A DNA stretch of 64,000 nucleotides from Oceanicoccus sp. KOV_DT_Chl (GTDB taxonomy: Bacteria > Pseudomonadota > Gammaproteobacteria > Pseudomonadales > Dasaniaceae). The stretch lies in assembly GCF_900120175.1 (NCBI RefSeq), contig NZ_FQLF01000004.1:124001-188000 (forward strand), written 5' to 3'. Under the pieces are notes generated by a model. That model ran no database searches, was not told the origin of the DNA, and was given only the letters and a program-made list of their open reading frames with translations. A program made the translations under genes and the position numbers. Of the stretch, positions 38,103 through 48,600 are shown one piece after another; within the stretch, counting starts at the first letter, position 1; each line of letters begins with the position of its first letter.

Positions 38103-39743
38103 TTACATGTTTGGGTAATTGGGGCCGCCCAAGCCCTCAGGGGTTACCCAAACGATATTCTGACTAGGGTCTTTGATGTCACAGGTTTTACAGTGGACAC
38201 AGTTTTGACCATTAATCTGAAAGCGCTTATCGCCATTGCTCTCTTCGACAATTTCATAAACGCCAGCAGGACAATAGCGCTGCGCGGGTTCGTCGTACAT
38301 AGGCAAATTGTGCTGCAATGGAATATCCGCATCTTTTAGCGTTAAGTGACATGGCTGATCTTCTTCATGATTGGTATTGGATAAAAATACTGAAGAAAGT
38401 TTATCAAAGCTTATCACGCCATCAGGCTTAGGATATGAGATCTTCGGCATCTGGGCTGCGGGTTTTAAGCACTCATGATCTGGTTTTGTGTCACGCAACG
38501 TAATCGGTAATTTACCTTGCAGAATACCTTGATCAATAAATGCCAATGCCGCGCCGATCATACCGCCAAACTTGTGCAGCAACGGGCCGAAGTTGCGCCA
38601 TTTTTGTAGTTCTTCATGCAACCATGAAGCTTTAAAGCGTTGCGCGTAATCAACCAGATCGCGGGTAGTAGCTGTGGCATCAGCAGTTAGCGCAGCATGT
38701 AAAGTATCACCAGCTATAATCCCGGATTTCATTGCCGTGTGGCTGCCTTTGATTCTGGCGAAATTAAGTGTCCCGGCATCATCCCCGATCAACAGGCCGC
38801 CTGGGAAGCTCATTTTGGGCCGTGATTGAGGACCACCTTTTATCAATGCTCTGGCGCCGTAGGCAATACGGGTACCGCCTTCGAGGTAATGTTTGATTTT
38901 TTCATGATGTTTCCATTGCTGGAATTCATCAAAAGGAGAGACGTGCGGATTGTCATAGCTTAAGGGTACTACATAGCCAATAGCAATTTGATTGTTGTCG
39001 GAATGATATAGATAACTGCCAGAGGCAGTGCCTTTAGAGGCGGGCCAGCCGGTGGTATGGATCACTAAGCCTTCGCTGTGTTTGGCCGGGTCAATCTCCC
39101 ATATCTCCTTAAAGCCAATGCCATAGTGTTGTGGGTCACAGCCTTCGTCCAGTTTAAACTTTTCAATCAGCTGCTTACCAAGATGGCCTCTGCAGCCTTC
39201 GGCAAATACCGTATACTTGGCGTGCAATTCCATACCCTGCATATAGGCATCTTTATGGCTGCCATCTGCGGATACGCCCATATCACCGGTGGCGATACCT
39301 TTAACGCTGCCGTCTTCATGATAGAGCACTTCGGCGGCGGCAAACCCCGGATAGATTTCAACACCCATCGATTCTGCTTGTTCGGCGAGCCAGCGGCAGA
39401 TATTCGCCAGGCTAACGACATAGTTGCCATCGTTGTGGAAGCCAGGGGCAAACATCAATGGCACACTAATAGCGCTGGATTGATTTTGCATCAACATGAC
39501 TTGGTCTTTGGATACAGGGACGTTTAAAGGCGCACCTCGCTCTTTCCAGTCGGGAAATAACTCGGCCATGGCCTTGGGATCCATAACCGCCCCTGAAAGA
39601 ATATGAGCACCCACTTCGGCGCCTTTTTCTACCACACAGACGGTGATGTCTTCACTGAGCTGTCGAATTCGGCATGCCGTTGATAGTCCAGCAGGGCCAG
39701 CACCGACGATAACGACGTCGAACTCCATAGATTCACGTTCCAC
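38103..39743 (-). CDS. Electron transfer flavoprotein-ubiquinone oxidoreductase
   Basis: A 546-residue membrane-associated flavoprotein that passes electrons from ETF to the quinone pool. The GTG start at 39743, after GAGGAAT, gives the usual VERESMEFDVVIVGAGPAGLS beginning with the FAD-binding GxGxxG. The C-terminal 4Fe-4S domain has Cys491 (CPAGVYE) and Cys515, Cys518 and Cys521 (NCVHCKTC), ending DPSQNIVWVTPEGLGGPNYPNM-like as in the family. It is divergent from etfBA, so donor and acceptor share a control region of about 370 bp. The chain supports beta-oxidation and amino acid or choline-type dehydrogenations. Confidence 0.96.
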   Translation of the reverse strand: MERESMEFDVVIVGAGPAGLSTACRIRQLSEDITVCVVEKGAEVGAHILSGAVMDPKAMAELFPDWKERGAPLNVPVSKDQVMLMQNQSSAISVPLMFAPGFHNDGNYVVSLANICRWLAEQAESMGVEIYPGFAAAEVLYHEDGSVKGIATGDMGVSADGSHKDAYMQGMELHAKYTVFAEGCRGHLGKQLIEKFKLDEGCDPQHYGIGFKEIWEIDPAKHSEGLVIHTTGWPASKGTASGSYLYHSDNNQIAIGYVVPLSYDNPHVSPFDEFQQWKHHEKIKHYLEGGTRIAYGARALIKGGPQSRPKMSFPGGLLIGDDAGTLNFARIKGSHTAMKSGIIAGDTLHAALTADATATTRDLVDYAQRFKASWLHEELQKWRNFGPLLHKFGGMIGAALAFIDQGILQGKLPITLRDTKPDHECLKPAAQMPKISYPKPDGVISFDKLSSVFLSNTNHEEDQPCHLTLKDADIPLQHNLPMYDEPAQRYCPAGVYEIVEESNGDKRFQINGQNCVHCKTCDIKDPSQNIVWVTPEGLGGPNYPNM

Positions 39744-40110
39744 AATTCATTCCTCATTTTAGTGAATACAATGACGCCAGCGATAGTTTGTATTTATGCT
39801 GGGCGCGAAAGGCCGCAAGTATATAAGTTCATTAACAAAATGGCCAACCTCATAGGAAGTTGGCGAGTAAAAATTGAGGATTTTACTGATGCATTTCAAA
39901 TTCGCTAAAAATGCTGCTCAAAGCCGCTAAAAATGGCTTTTTATGTTAGCTGCGATGACATAAAAAGGTATTGACCTTACTTCGGATTAGCGTCAACATA
40001 CGCGCGTTTTTTCGCAGGCTAAGAGCGGAGGTTTGTTCTAATGATAGGTCTTTTATCTATGAACCTTGCTTCTGTTAGCCAAATCCACTGAACTTGAAAC
40101 GGAGAATCTT
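39744..40110. promoter_or_regulatory. Divergent control region of ETF-QO and etfBA
   Basis: About 367 bp. Inverted repeats GCCAAC/GTTGGC (39843-39864) and AGTAAAA/TTTTACT (39866-39887), and a terminator-like AAAGCC/GGCTTT (about 39927-39947) are visible. A TTGACC near 39972 is a possible -35 for etfBA, with only a weak -10. No coding frame is supported. Confidence 0.4.
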
Positions 40111-40860
40111 ATGAAGGTTCTTGTTGCTGTTAAGCGTGTAGCTGATGCCAACGTAAAGGTTCGCCCTAAGTCTGATGGCTCGGGTGCTGACCTCAATAAC
40201 GTCAAAATGGCGATTAACCCATTCTGTGAAATTGCAGTTGAAGAGGCGGTTCGCTTGAAAGAAGCGGGCATAGCGACTGAAATTATTGCAGTTTCTATGG
40301 GCACTAAATCCTGTCAGGAACAAATTCGTACGGCTTTGGCACTGGGTGCCGATCGCGGTATTCAGGTAGAAACTGATGCTGAGTTACAGCCATTGGCTGT
40401 GGCCAAATTGTTGAAGGCAATTGTCGATAAAGAGCAGCCAGAATTAATCATTCTGGGTAAGCAATCTATCGATGGTGATAACAATCAGACTGGTCAAATG
40501 TTGGCTGCTTTGGCTGGCTTCCCTCAGGGTACATTTGCTTCGGAAGTAGTCGTTGCTGACGGTAAGGTTAACGTTACTCGTGAGATTGATGGCGGCTTAC
40601 AAACGGTGGCATTAACGTTACCAGCTGTAGTCACTACTGATTTACGTTTGAACGAGCCGCGTTATGCGTCTTTGCCGAATATTATGAAGGCTAAGAAAAA
40701 GCCATTGGATGTGATGACCCCTGAAGAGTTAGGTGTTGATGCCGCTCCCCGGATTAAGTCAGTAAAAGTTGAGCCACCTGCTGAGCGCGCTGCTGGTATT
40801 AAAGTCGCGTCAGTAGCTGAATTGGTCGAAAAACTGAAAAATGAGGCGAAGGTGATCTAA
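40111..40860 (+). CDS. etfB: Electron transfer flavoprotein beta subunit
   Basis: A 249-residue small ETF subunit (AMP-binding). The frame opens at 40066, but ATG 40111, preceded by GGAG, gives the family start [37 protein letters not shown] and the C-terminal [19 protein letters not shown] are typical. It overlaps etfA by one base, so the subunits are made in equal amount. Confidence 0.96.
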   Translation: MKVLVAVKRVADANVKVRPKSDGSGADLNNVKMAINPFCEIAVEEAVRLKEAGIATEIIAVSMGTKSCQEQIRTALALGADRGIQVETDAELQPLAVAKLLKAIVDKEQPELIILGKQSIDGDNNQTGQMLAALAGFPQGTFASEVVVADGKVNVTREIDGGLQTVALTLPAVVTTDLRLNEPRYASLPNIMKAKKKPLDVMTPEELGVDAAPRIKSVKVEPPAERAAGIKVASVAELVEKLKNEAKVI

Positions 40861-41789
40861 TGAGTATTTTAATTCTTGCTGAACACGATAATGTCTCGAT
40901 TAAAGGGGCTACTTTAAGCACGGTTGCTTGCGCCAATGCTATTGGTGGTGATGTGGTTGTGCTGGTTGCTGGTAGTGATTGTGCCGCTGCTGGAACTGCT
41001 GCTGCAGCGATTGCCGGGGTCAGTAAAGTGCTGGTAGCTGATAACGCTGCTTATGCTAATCAACTGGCTGAAAATGTCAGTTTGTTAGTTGCTGAGCTGG
41101 GTAAAGATTACAGTCATATTTTGGCTGCGGCGACCACGACGGGTAAAAATATTTTGCCTCGTGCGGCTGCTTTGCTGGACGTTGCTCAAATTTCTGAAAT
41201 TATTGCAGTTGAAAGTGCTGATACGTTTAAGCGTCCTATTTACGCAGGTAACGTTATTGAAACTGTACAGACTGCTGATGCCATCAAAGTTATCACTGTA
41301 CGTACTACTGCCTTTGATGCGGTCGCTGCTGAAGGTGGTTCTGCTGCAGTAGAAACGGTTGCTAGTGCGCACGATGCAGCGCTTTCATCTTTCGTTGGAG
41401 AAGAAGTTGCTGTTAGTGATCGCCCTGAGCTGACCTCTGCTGGAGTCATCATCTCTGGTGGTCGCGGTATGCAGAATGGTGAAAACTTTGCCATGCTGGA
41501 GCGCGTTGCCGATAAATTGGGTGCCGCTGTTGGTGCATCACGTGCTGCAGTTGACGCTGGATTTGTACCTAACGATATGCAAGTAGGTCAGACCGGTAAG
41601 ATCGTTGCTCCAGACTTGTATATCGCTGTAGGTATTTCAGGAGCTATCCAGCACTTGGCGGGTATGAAAGACTCTAAAGTTATAGTTGCAATCAATAAGG
41701 ACGAAGATGCTCCAATCTTCCAGGTTGCCGATTATGGCTTGGTGGCTGACTTGTTTGATGCCGTACCTGAGTTAGAAAACGCGTTATAA
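40860..41789 (+). CDS. etfA: Electron transfer flavoprotein alpha subunit
   Basis: A 309-residue large ETF subunit with the FAD site in its C-terminal half: [59 protein letters not shown] and [19 protein letters not shown]. With EtfB it forms the soluble dimer that takes electrons from acyl-CoA dehydrogenases and hands them to ETF-QO encoded divergently. Confidence 0.97.
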   Translation: MSILILAEHDNVSIKGATLSTVACANAIGGDVVVLVAGSDCAAAGTAAAAIAGVSKVLVADNAAYANQLAENVSLLVAELGKDYSHILAAATTTGKNILPRAAALLDVAQISEIIAVESADTFKRPIYAGNVIETVQTADAIKVITVRTTAFDAVAAEGGSAAVETVASAHDAALSSFVGEEVAVSDRPELTSAGVIISGGRGMQNGENFAMLERVADKLGAAVGASRAAVDAGFVPNDMQVGQTGKIVAPDLYIAVGISGAIQHLAGMKDSKVIVAINKDEDAPIFQVADYGLVADLFDAVPELENAL

Positions 41790-41806
41790 TTACGCGCTTC
41801 CTCAAT

Positions 41807-41838
41807 AAAAAAACCCAGCTAATAGCTGGGTTTTTTTA
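41807..41838. terminator. Bidirectional terminator after etfA
   Basis: AAACCCAGCT pairs with AGCTGGGTTT around AAT, with A- and T-runs on the flanks, between convergent etfA and the antiporter. Confidence 0.9.
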
Positions 41839-41863
41839 TTGCTTATATTTATCGTTTTAGGTA

Positions 41864-43033
41864 TCAATCCCTGCGCAATTTATCCGAGACTGCAATGGGG
41901 GTCATGCAATTAAAAATAACAATATAAGATGAAATGATAAAAGTAATGATCGCAGTGGCTTGAATCAAGTGCGAGGCTTCTGTGCCAATCAGTGAAGTGC
42001 CAGCCGCTACATAGGCGATCAACAGTGAAAACTCGCTAATTTGGCCTAGCCGGAAGCCTATATCCCAGGCCAATAGTTTTCTTTCACTTACATTGCGCAG
42101 CAAGCCGTAATACGTGATGGGTTTAATGAGTAGAATTAATACTGCCAGCACCGCTGCAGGCACTAATATATCTGCTAATAAAGTCAAATCAAAACGCGCG
42201 CCCAGTGAAAAGAAAAATAATACTAAAAAGAAGTCCCGTAAAGGTTTTAAATTGACCGCAATATATTGTGATATGGGGCTGGTAGCTAAAGATATGCCAG
42301 CGATAAATGCGCCAATCTCGGCCGATAAGCCAACTGCATGTGCCGCCTCAGCCAAGCCGAGGCACCAGCCAATTGCCAGCAGAAATATATATTCATGAAA
42401 ACGATCAAATTTTTGAATGAGATTAAGTAATATATATTTTACAAATAGCACAGCAAAAGCGATAAACAAAGGCAGCGCAATAATGGTTTTGCCCAGGATC
42501 ATTAAATCGAACTCACCTACATCGCCGCTTAATAAAATAAGCAGTACAAAAATAGCGATTACATCCTGAATTAATAACAGGCCAATCATCATTTCACCCA
42601 TATGCCGATGATGCAGTACGGTAGTGGGTAATAATTTGATCCCTATAATGGTGCTGGAAAACATCATTGCCGCACCAATTACCATCGCTTCAGCATGAAT
42701 AAAGCCAAACAGCCAGGCGACGGCATAACCAATTGCTGCAAACACAACAGAACTAATAATGGCAACCCAGGAAGCTTTTTTAAGGGTGCTGAGTAATGCT
42801 TGCGGCTGCATGTCTAGCCCTAGCAAGAACAGTAAGAAGATAATACCGAATTGAGCAATGTCGGATAACAGTTGCAAATCGGTAACGTAGGCTAGCCCAT
42901 AAGGGCCAATTAGGGCGCCTAAAATAATATAAGCAATGAGCATAGGTTGGCGGGTATAGAGTGCTACCGAGGCTAATACGGCAGCACCGGAAAAGATCAG
43001 GAAAAAAGCAAATGTAATGCTGCTGGTATCCAT
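41864..43033 (-). CDS. CPA2-family cation:proton antiporter
   Basis: A 389-residue polytopic inner-membrane protein of about twelve helices. YIILGALIGPYGL, FLLFLLGLDMQPQALL and GLSAEIGAFIAGISLA are typical of Kef/Na+/H+ CPA2 antiporters. It lacks the C-terminal RCK/TrkA-N domain of KefB/C, ending right after the last helix, so ligand gating would need another protein. It probably exchanges K+ or Na+ for H+. It is convergent with etfA; the cysI-DUF934 transcript ends just upstream. Confidence 0.87.
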   Translation of the reverse strand: MDTSSITFAFFLIFSGAAVLASVALYTRQPMLIAYIILGALIGPYGLAYVTDLQLLSDIAQFGIIFLLFLLGLDMQPQALLSTLKKASWVAIISSVVFAAIGYAVAWLFGFIHAEAMVIGAAMMFSSTIIGIKLLPTTVLHHRHMGEMMIGLLLIQDVIAIFVLLILLSGDVGEFDLMILGKTIIALPLFIAFAVLFVKYILLNLIQKFDRFHEYIFLLAIGWCLGLAEAAHAVGLSAEIGAFIAGISLATSPISQYIAVNLKPLRDFFLVLFFFSLGARFDLTLLADILVPAAVLAVLILLIKPITYYGLLRNVSERKLLAWDIGFRLGQISEFSLLIAYVAAGTSLIGTEASHLIQATAIITFIISSYIVIFNCMTPIAVSDKLRRD

Positions 43034-43080
43034 AGGGTTTTAAGTACAAAAGTGTGTTGGCAATCAGTTTACGTTAAAGC

Positions 43081-43109
43081 AAAAAAAAGGCCACTATCAA
43101 GTGGCCTTT
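43081..43109 (-). terminator. Intrinsic terminator after the DUF934 gene
   Basis: GGCCACT (43089-43095) pairs with AGTGGCC (43100-43106). On the minus strand the stem is followed by eight T. Confidence 0.85.
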
Positions 43110-43115
43110 AATGTA

Positions 43116-43598
43116 TTAGCGTCTTCGAAATAGTGGTTCGGGTTGGTCGATTGCAGCTTGATAGCTGTTGGAAAAGTCTGTAAAGCTACTTAGCGCTGCA
43201 TCCAAATCCGTATTGCTTACAGCGAAACTGTTAAAGCCACAGCGTTTTAAAAAGTACAGCTGATCGCGAATAATACCACCAATTGCTCTTAGTTCACCGC
43301 AGTAGTGGTGTGTTTCGCGAAGTTCTCGACCATAGGAAAAACCACGACCATCAGCGAAAGCAGGGAAGTTAATCGCGATCAACTGAAACTGCTCGAGACT
43401 GCTGGCGATAAGTTTGGGGGATTCATCACTGTCTAACCAGATCCCCAGTTGTTCGCGGCCAGCAAGTTGGTCTTTATGGGTGTTCCACAGCGCTAGCGGA
43501 ATAATAACAGCACCAGCTGGAATCTCTGTGGCATCTGCAGCAAGTAATTGCCACTGGTCATCAATAACAGCGCCGTCTTTAATGATTTTATTTGGCAT
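43116..43598 (-). CDS. DUF934 protein, associated with sulfite reduction
   Basis: A 160-residue protein from ATG 43598 (the longer frame to 43622 overlaps cysI further and lacks the GGAGA site that precedes 43598). FADGRGFSYGRELRE and the GFNSFAVSN region are characteristic of DUF934. Members sit next to cysI-type sulfite reductases in Pseudomonas and related genera and are thought to help sulfite reduction; the reaction is not known. It starts 11 bases inside the end of cysI. Confidence 0.87.
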   Translation of the reverse strand: MPNKIIKDGAVIDDQWQLLAADATEIPAGAVIIPLALWNTHKDQLAGREQLGIWLDSDESPKLIASSLEQFQLIAINFPAFADGRGFSYGRELRETHHYCGELRAIGGIIRDQLYFLKRCGFNSFAVSNTDLDAALSSFTDFSNSYQAAIDQPEPLFRRR

Positions 43599-45246
43599 AA
43601 ACTTTCTCCTTAAATGGGTCAAGGCCGATACGGCGGTAGGTATCGAGAAAGGTTTCTTCTTCGGTCCGTTGCTCTACATAGAGGTTAAGAATCGTTTCTA
43701 TGACGTTCGGAACATCTTCTTGTGAAAAAGACGGGCCAAGAATCTTGGCAATTGAGGCGTCACGATCCTGGCTGCCACCTAAACAAATCTGATAGAACTC
43801 CTGGCCTTTTTTATCCACACCTAAAATACCTATGTGACCAATATGGTGGTGACCACAGGCATTCATGCAGCCAGAAATATTCAGATCGATTTCGCCGAGA
43901 TCGTAAAGGTAATCCTGGTCATCAAACTTGCGTTGTATGGCTTCTGCTATTGGAATGGATTTGGCGTTAGCCAATGCACAGAAATCACCGCCAGGGCAGC
44001 AAATCATATCGGTAAGATAGTTAATATTGGCTGTGGCCAAGCCATTAGCTTGAGCCTGTTGCCATAAGGCAAATAATTGATCTTTGCGTACATGTGCCAG
44101 AATTAAATTCTGCTGGTGGCTGGCTCGGATTTCACCAAATGAAAATTGATCGGCCATATCGGCAATGGCTTCCATTTGGGCATCGGAAACGTCGCCTGGG
44201 GCATAGCCGGTAGACTTAAGTGATAAGGTCGCAATGCTATAACCGGGTGCTTGGTGTTCGGTGGTATTGCGCTTTAACCAGTTACCGAAGATAGGGTTTT
44301 GTTCAGCTTGCTTTTGCAGTGCCTGGTTGGCTGCTGCTTCATCTATCTCGGCGTAATCCGGTGAATGGAAGAACGATTGGGCATAGCTGAACTCTTCGTC
44401 AGTCAATGTAGATGGCCCATCTTTGAGTACAGCCCATTCCTGCTCTACGGCTTCACGAAAGGCCTCTATGCCCATTGCCCGAACCAGGATTTTGATTCTT
44501 GCTTTATATTTGTTATCGCGGCGCCCTTGCTGGTTGTATACGCGTAATATTGCGTCGAGGTAAGTGATCAGGTGCTGCTTGGGTAAAAAGTCGATAATCT
44601 CGGTACCAATCACTGGGGTACGGCCCAAACCGCCACCGACTAGAATTTTGAATCCAGTTTCGCCAGCGGCATTGTGCACCACTTCTACACCAATATCGTG
44701 CATGTGAATGGCTGCCCGATCGGCGGCTGATGCACAGACTGCAATTTTAAATTTACGTGGTAAGAAAGCGAATTCAGGGTGGAAAGTTGACCACTGGCGA
44801 ATGATTTCGCAATAGGGGCGGGGATCTTCTATTTCATCCGCGGCAGCGCCGGCAAATTGGTCAGTGGTAGTGTTACGTATACAGTTACCGCTGGTTTGAA
44901 TGGCGTGCATCTGTACCGTGGCAAGTTCCGCCAGTATCTCAGGTACTTCTTCTAATTGAGGCCAGTTTAGCTGCAGATTTTGGCGAGTAGAGAAATGACC
45001 ATAGCCTTTATCGAAATTTCGGCTAATCTCGGCGAATTTACGCATTTGGGTGCTATTGAAAGTACCGTAAGGAATAGCGATACGTAACATCGGCGCGAGC
45101 CGCTGCACATAGAGTCCGTTTTGGAGTCGCAGAGGCAGGAATTGCTCATCGGTGATGTCACCGGCTAAATATCGCTCGGTTTGATCGCGGTACTGCTGAA
45201 CCCGTTCATCGACCATACGCTGGTCGTATTCATTGTATATATACAT
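43588..45246 (-). CDS. cysI: Siroheme sulfite (nitrite/sulfite) reductase
   Basis: A 552-residue siroheme/4Fe-4S reductase of the CysI/NirA family. The cluster motif is split between CCPGGDFCALANAKS and NISGCMNACGHHHIGHIG, supplying four Cys. The ferredoxin-like halves are visible at GHFSTRQNLQLNWP and SFGEIRASHQQNLILAH, each with the siroheme-side Arg. The pairing with DUF934 indicates assimilatory sulfite reduction to sulfide for cysteine, although single proteins of this family can also reduce nitrite. A siroheme-binding activity for sulfite is inferred from the neighbour. Confidence 0.9.
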   Translation of the reverse strand: MYIYNEYDQRMVDERVQQYRDQTERYLAGDITDEQFLPLRLQNGLYVQRLAPMLRIAIPYGTFNSTQMRKFAEISRNFDKGYGHFSTRQNLQLNWPQLEEVPEILAELATVQMHAIQTSGNCIRNTTTDQFAGAAADEIEDPRPYCEIIRQWSTFHPEFAFLPRKFKIAVCASAADRAAIHMHDIGVEVVHNAAGETGFKILVGGGLGRTPVIGTEIIDFLPKQHLITYLDAILRVYNQQGRRDNKYKARIKILVRAMGIEAFREAVEQEWAVLKDGPSTLTDEEFSYAQSFFHSPDYAEIDEAAANQALQKQAEQNPIFGNWLKRNTTEHQAPGYSIATLSLKSTGYAPGDVSDAQMEAIADMADQFSFGEIRASHQQNLILAHVRKDQLFALWQQAQANGLATANINYLTDMICCPGGDFCALANAKSIPIAEAIQRKFDDQDYLYDLGEIDLNISGCMNACGHHHIGHIGILGVDKKGQEFYQICLGGSQDRDASIAKILGPSFSQEDVPNVIETILNLYVEQRTEEETFLDTYRRIGLDPFKEKVYAK

Positions 45247-45413
45247 GGTAATCGCTGATGCTGTTGAAAATGACGCGCAATGATACTAAAAAAGTCTCCG
45301 CTGGGCGAGCTAACTATCTATAATCTAACGGTTTATCCTAATAATGCTTATTCTCTTTACCGATATAGAGAGTCGCTGTTTTGTTGTTTGCTGCTTTTGA
45401 TTTGTTGCTATGC

Positions 45414-45422
45414 TGCTATAAT
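45414..45422 (+). promoter_or_regulatory. Extended -10 promoter of the 38-residue membrane protein gene
   Basis: TGCTATAAT is a consensus extended -10 element (TGn-TATAAT). No good -35 lies at 17 bp, as is common for this type. The predicted leader is about 75 nt to the ATG at 45505. Confidence 0.55.
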
Positions 45423-45504
45423 GCCGCCAGCAAAAATGGCGCTGGAACTGACTCCGTTAGTTCCCATAGAAAATATCTTATCCAGATGAAATGAGGAATC
45501 TAGT

Positions 45505-45621
45505 ATGTCTGAGCAACAATCGAATCTAAATGATGGCATCAACGATGCTATTGCCGCTACAGCCATTATTGCCCTGGTGGTTGTTACTGTCACATATTGG
45601 CTGAGCGGTATGCCAAGCTAG
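45505..45621 (+). CDS. Small single-pass membrane protein, 38 residues
   Basis: A short frame, MSEQQSNLNDGINDAIAATA then IIALVVVTVTYWLSGMPS, preceded by ATGAGGA at about 12 bases and by an extended -10 promoter. It is followed 11 bases after the stop by a perfect 23-bp terminator. The N-terminal 15 residues are polar and acidic; residues about 16-33 form one hydrophobic helix. Promoter, ribosome-binding site, helix and terminator together support a real gene. I do not recognise the family; a regulator or subunit of a membrane complex is possible but not shown. Confidence 0.65.
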   Translation: MSEQQSNLNDGINDAIAATAIIALVVVTVTYWLSGMPS

Positions 45622-45631
45622 CTAAAAGTCA

Positions 45632-45682
45632 GGCATAAAAAAACGGCGAAGTAGTTAAGCTACTTCGCCGTTTTTTTATGCC
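45632..45682. terminator. Bidirectional terminator with a perfect 23-bp stem
   Basis: The arms 45632-45654 and 45660-45682 are exact inverted repeats around TTAAG. The core is ACGGCGAAGTAG/CTACTTCGCCGT, with internal A/T runs giving a T-tract in both directions. It separates the small membrane protein gene from metH. Confidence 0.93.
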
Positions 45683-45685
45683 TTG

Positions 45686-48600
45686 TTACGCTTCATAATC
45701 CAGCACTGGTGAGAGCCAGCGTTCGAGTTCGGCCTGCGGCATGCCTTTACGCTCTGCTAAACTTGCAACCTGATCCTTACCAATTTTACCGGTGGCAAAG
45801 TAGCGTGAATCCGCATGCGAATAGTAAAATCCGCTTACCGCTGCTGTTGGCGTCATTGCAAAGTGTTCAGTGAGGCTTACGCCAATTTGCTGTTCAGCAT
45901 CTAATAACTTGAATAATGTCGCTTTTTCAGTGTGGTCCGGACAAGCGGGATAACCAGGAGCAGGGCGGATACCATGGTAACGTTCCTTGATTAGCTCCTC
46001 GTTGCTTAGCGCTTCGTTTTCAGCATAAGCCCAAAACTCTTTGCGCACGCGCAAGTGCATGTGTTCAGCAAACGATTCCGCTAAGCGGTCAGCCAGGGCT
46101 TTAACCATGATGGCATTATAGTCATCGCCTTTATCCTGATATTCTTTTGCCAGTTCATCGACGCCAAACCCTGCAGATACTACAAAGCCCCCAATGTAAT
46201 CTTTTGTTGCATTGGTTTTCGGTGCAATAAAATCAGCCAAGCTACTATTGGTTTTGCCGTTGGGCTTCTCAGTTTGTTGGCGAATGTGATGAAGTGTTGT
46301 CAGTACAGTGTCGCGACTCTCATCGCTATAGAGTTCAATGTCATCATGATTAACTTGTGCTGCTGGCCAGAAACCAATAACGGCTTTTGCCTGGATTAAC
46401 TTATTATCGATTAAGTGCCTTAGCATTTTTTGTGCATCGTCAAAAAGATTACGCGCTGCTTCGCCCACCTTTTCATCGTCTAGTATCTTTGGATATTTTC
46501 CAGCCAAATTCCAGCTAATAAAGAACGGTGTCCAATCCATAGTCTCCAGTAATAAATTCAGGTCGTAGTCATCAAATACTTTGGTGCCCTGAAAACCAGG
46601 TGTTGGTGGTTGGTAGTCAGTCCAGTCAATTTTGGTCGCATTAGCGATTGCTCGCTGGTAACTGAGTTTATTGGCTTTGGGCTTCCGGTTGGCGTTACGC
46701 TCTCGGATAACTGCGTATTCATCACTGCGCTCCTGTAAGAAGGCAGTCCGTTGATCTTTGTTAATGAGCATGCTGGCAACTGAAACGCTGCGTGACGCAT
46801 CCGCTACGTAAACTGCACCTGAGTTTTGATATTGCGGATCAATTTTTACCGCAGTGTGGGCTTTGGATGTGGTGGCACCACCAATCATTAATGGCAGGTC
46901 CATGCCTTGACGTTGCATTTCTTTTGCGACATAAACCATTTCATCAAGTGACGGGGTAATTAAACCGCTGAGACCGATGAGGTCGGCATTTTCTTCTCTG
47001 GCAGCTTTGAGAATATTGTCACAGGATACCATTACACCAAGATCAACAATTTCAAAATTGTTGCACTGCAAGACAACGCCCACTATATTTTTTCCGATAT
47101 CGTGAACATCACCTTTTACGGTGGCCATGATGATTTTACCATTACTGCTGGCTTTGCCATCCTTTGCGGCTTCGATAAATGGCGTGATGTAAGCCACGGA
47201 TTGTTTCATTACCCGTGCACTTTTAACAACTTGCGGTAAAAACATTTTACCTTCACCGAATAAATCGCCAACTACATTCATGCCATCCATTAATGGCCCT
47301 TCGATAACATCAATCGGGCGGGCGGCTATTTGTCTGGCGGCTTCGGTATCTTCATCTATAAACGCGGTAATTCCTTTTACCAGTGCGTATTCCAGGCGCT
47401 TATTAACCGGGAGATCACGCCATTCAAGATTTTCTTCCTCGCGAACGGTGCCTGCTTCTGCATATTTGGGCGCCAATTCTAATAATTGTTCTGTGCTGTC
47501 TTCGCGGCGGTTTAGAATGACGTCTTCCACCGCGTCACGCAATTCAGTGGGGATGTCAGCATAAATAGCGAGTTGTCCAGCATTCACTATGCCCATCGAT
47601 AAGCCCGCTTTGATGGCGTGGTAGAGAAATACGGCATGAATTGCTTCCCTTACCGGGTTATTACCACGGAATGAAAACGAGACATTACTGATACCGCCAG
47701 AAATTTTGGCGTGGGGAAGTTCGCGGCGAATATATTCACAGCTTTTAATAAAATCCACGGCGTAGTTGTTGTGCTCATCAATACCGGTTGCCACAGCAAA
47801 AACGTTTGGGTCAAAAATAATATCTTGTGGCGGGAAGCCCACTTGCTCAACCAGAATGTCATAGGAGCGTTTGCAGATTTCATTCTTACGCGTTTCAGTA
47901 TCAGCCTGGCCATCTTCATCAAACGCCATCACAATAACTGCGGCGCCATAGCGCAGGCACAGTTTAGCTCGTTCGATAAATTCTTTTTCGCCTTCTTTCA
48001 AGCTAATAGAATTGACGATGGCTTTGCCTTGTATGCATTTGAGGCCCGCTTCTATGATGTCCCATTTTGATGAATCGATCATAATGGGTACACGGCAGAT
48101 ATCTGGTTCTGAGGCAATTAAATGTAAAAACCGAACCATAGCGGCCTGCGAATCCAGCATGCCTTCATCCATGTTGATATCAATGATTTGTGCGCCGCTT
48201 TCTACCTGTTGCAAGGCGACTTCGAGCGCAGTGTCATAATCCTCATCCAGGATTAAACGTTTAAATTTTGCTGACCCGGTAATGTTGGTTCTTTCACCTA
48301 CGTTGACGAAGAGTGAGTCTTCGTCGATGACAAAAGGTTCTAAACCGCTGATTCTGGTAGCGGGTTTAATGTCGGGAATAGCGCGTGGAGGGTGCTTGGC
48401 TACAGCATCAGCAATAGCTTGTATGTGTTCAGGTGTAGTGCCACAGCAACCGCCGACAATGTTGAGAAAGCCGCTGGCGGCAAACTCTTCGACGATCGCA
48501 GCCATTTCTTCTGCTGTTTCGTCATATTCGCCAAATTCATTCGGCAAGCCTGCATTAGGGTGCGCGCTGACGCGGACGTCAGCAATGGTCGCCAGCGTTT

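Noticed and set aside
45280-45489. A 69-residue frame upstream of the small membrane protein
   Set aside because: It spans the predicted extended -10 promoter and has no good ribosome-binding site; its hydrophobic Cys/Leu run looks accidental.
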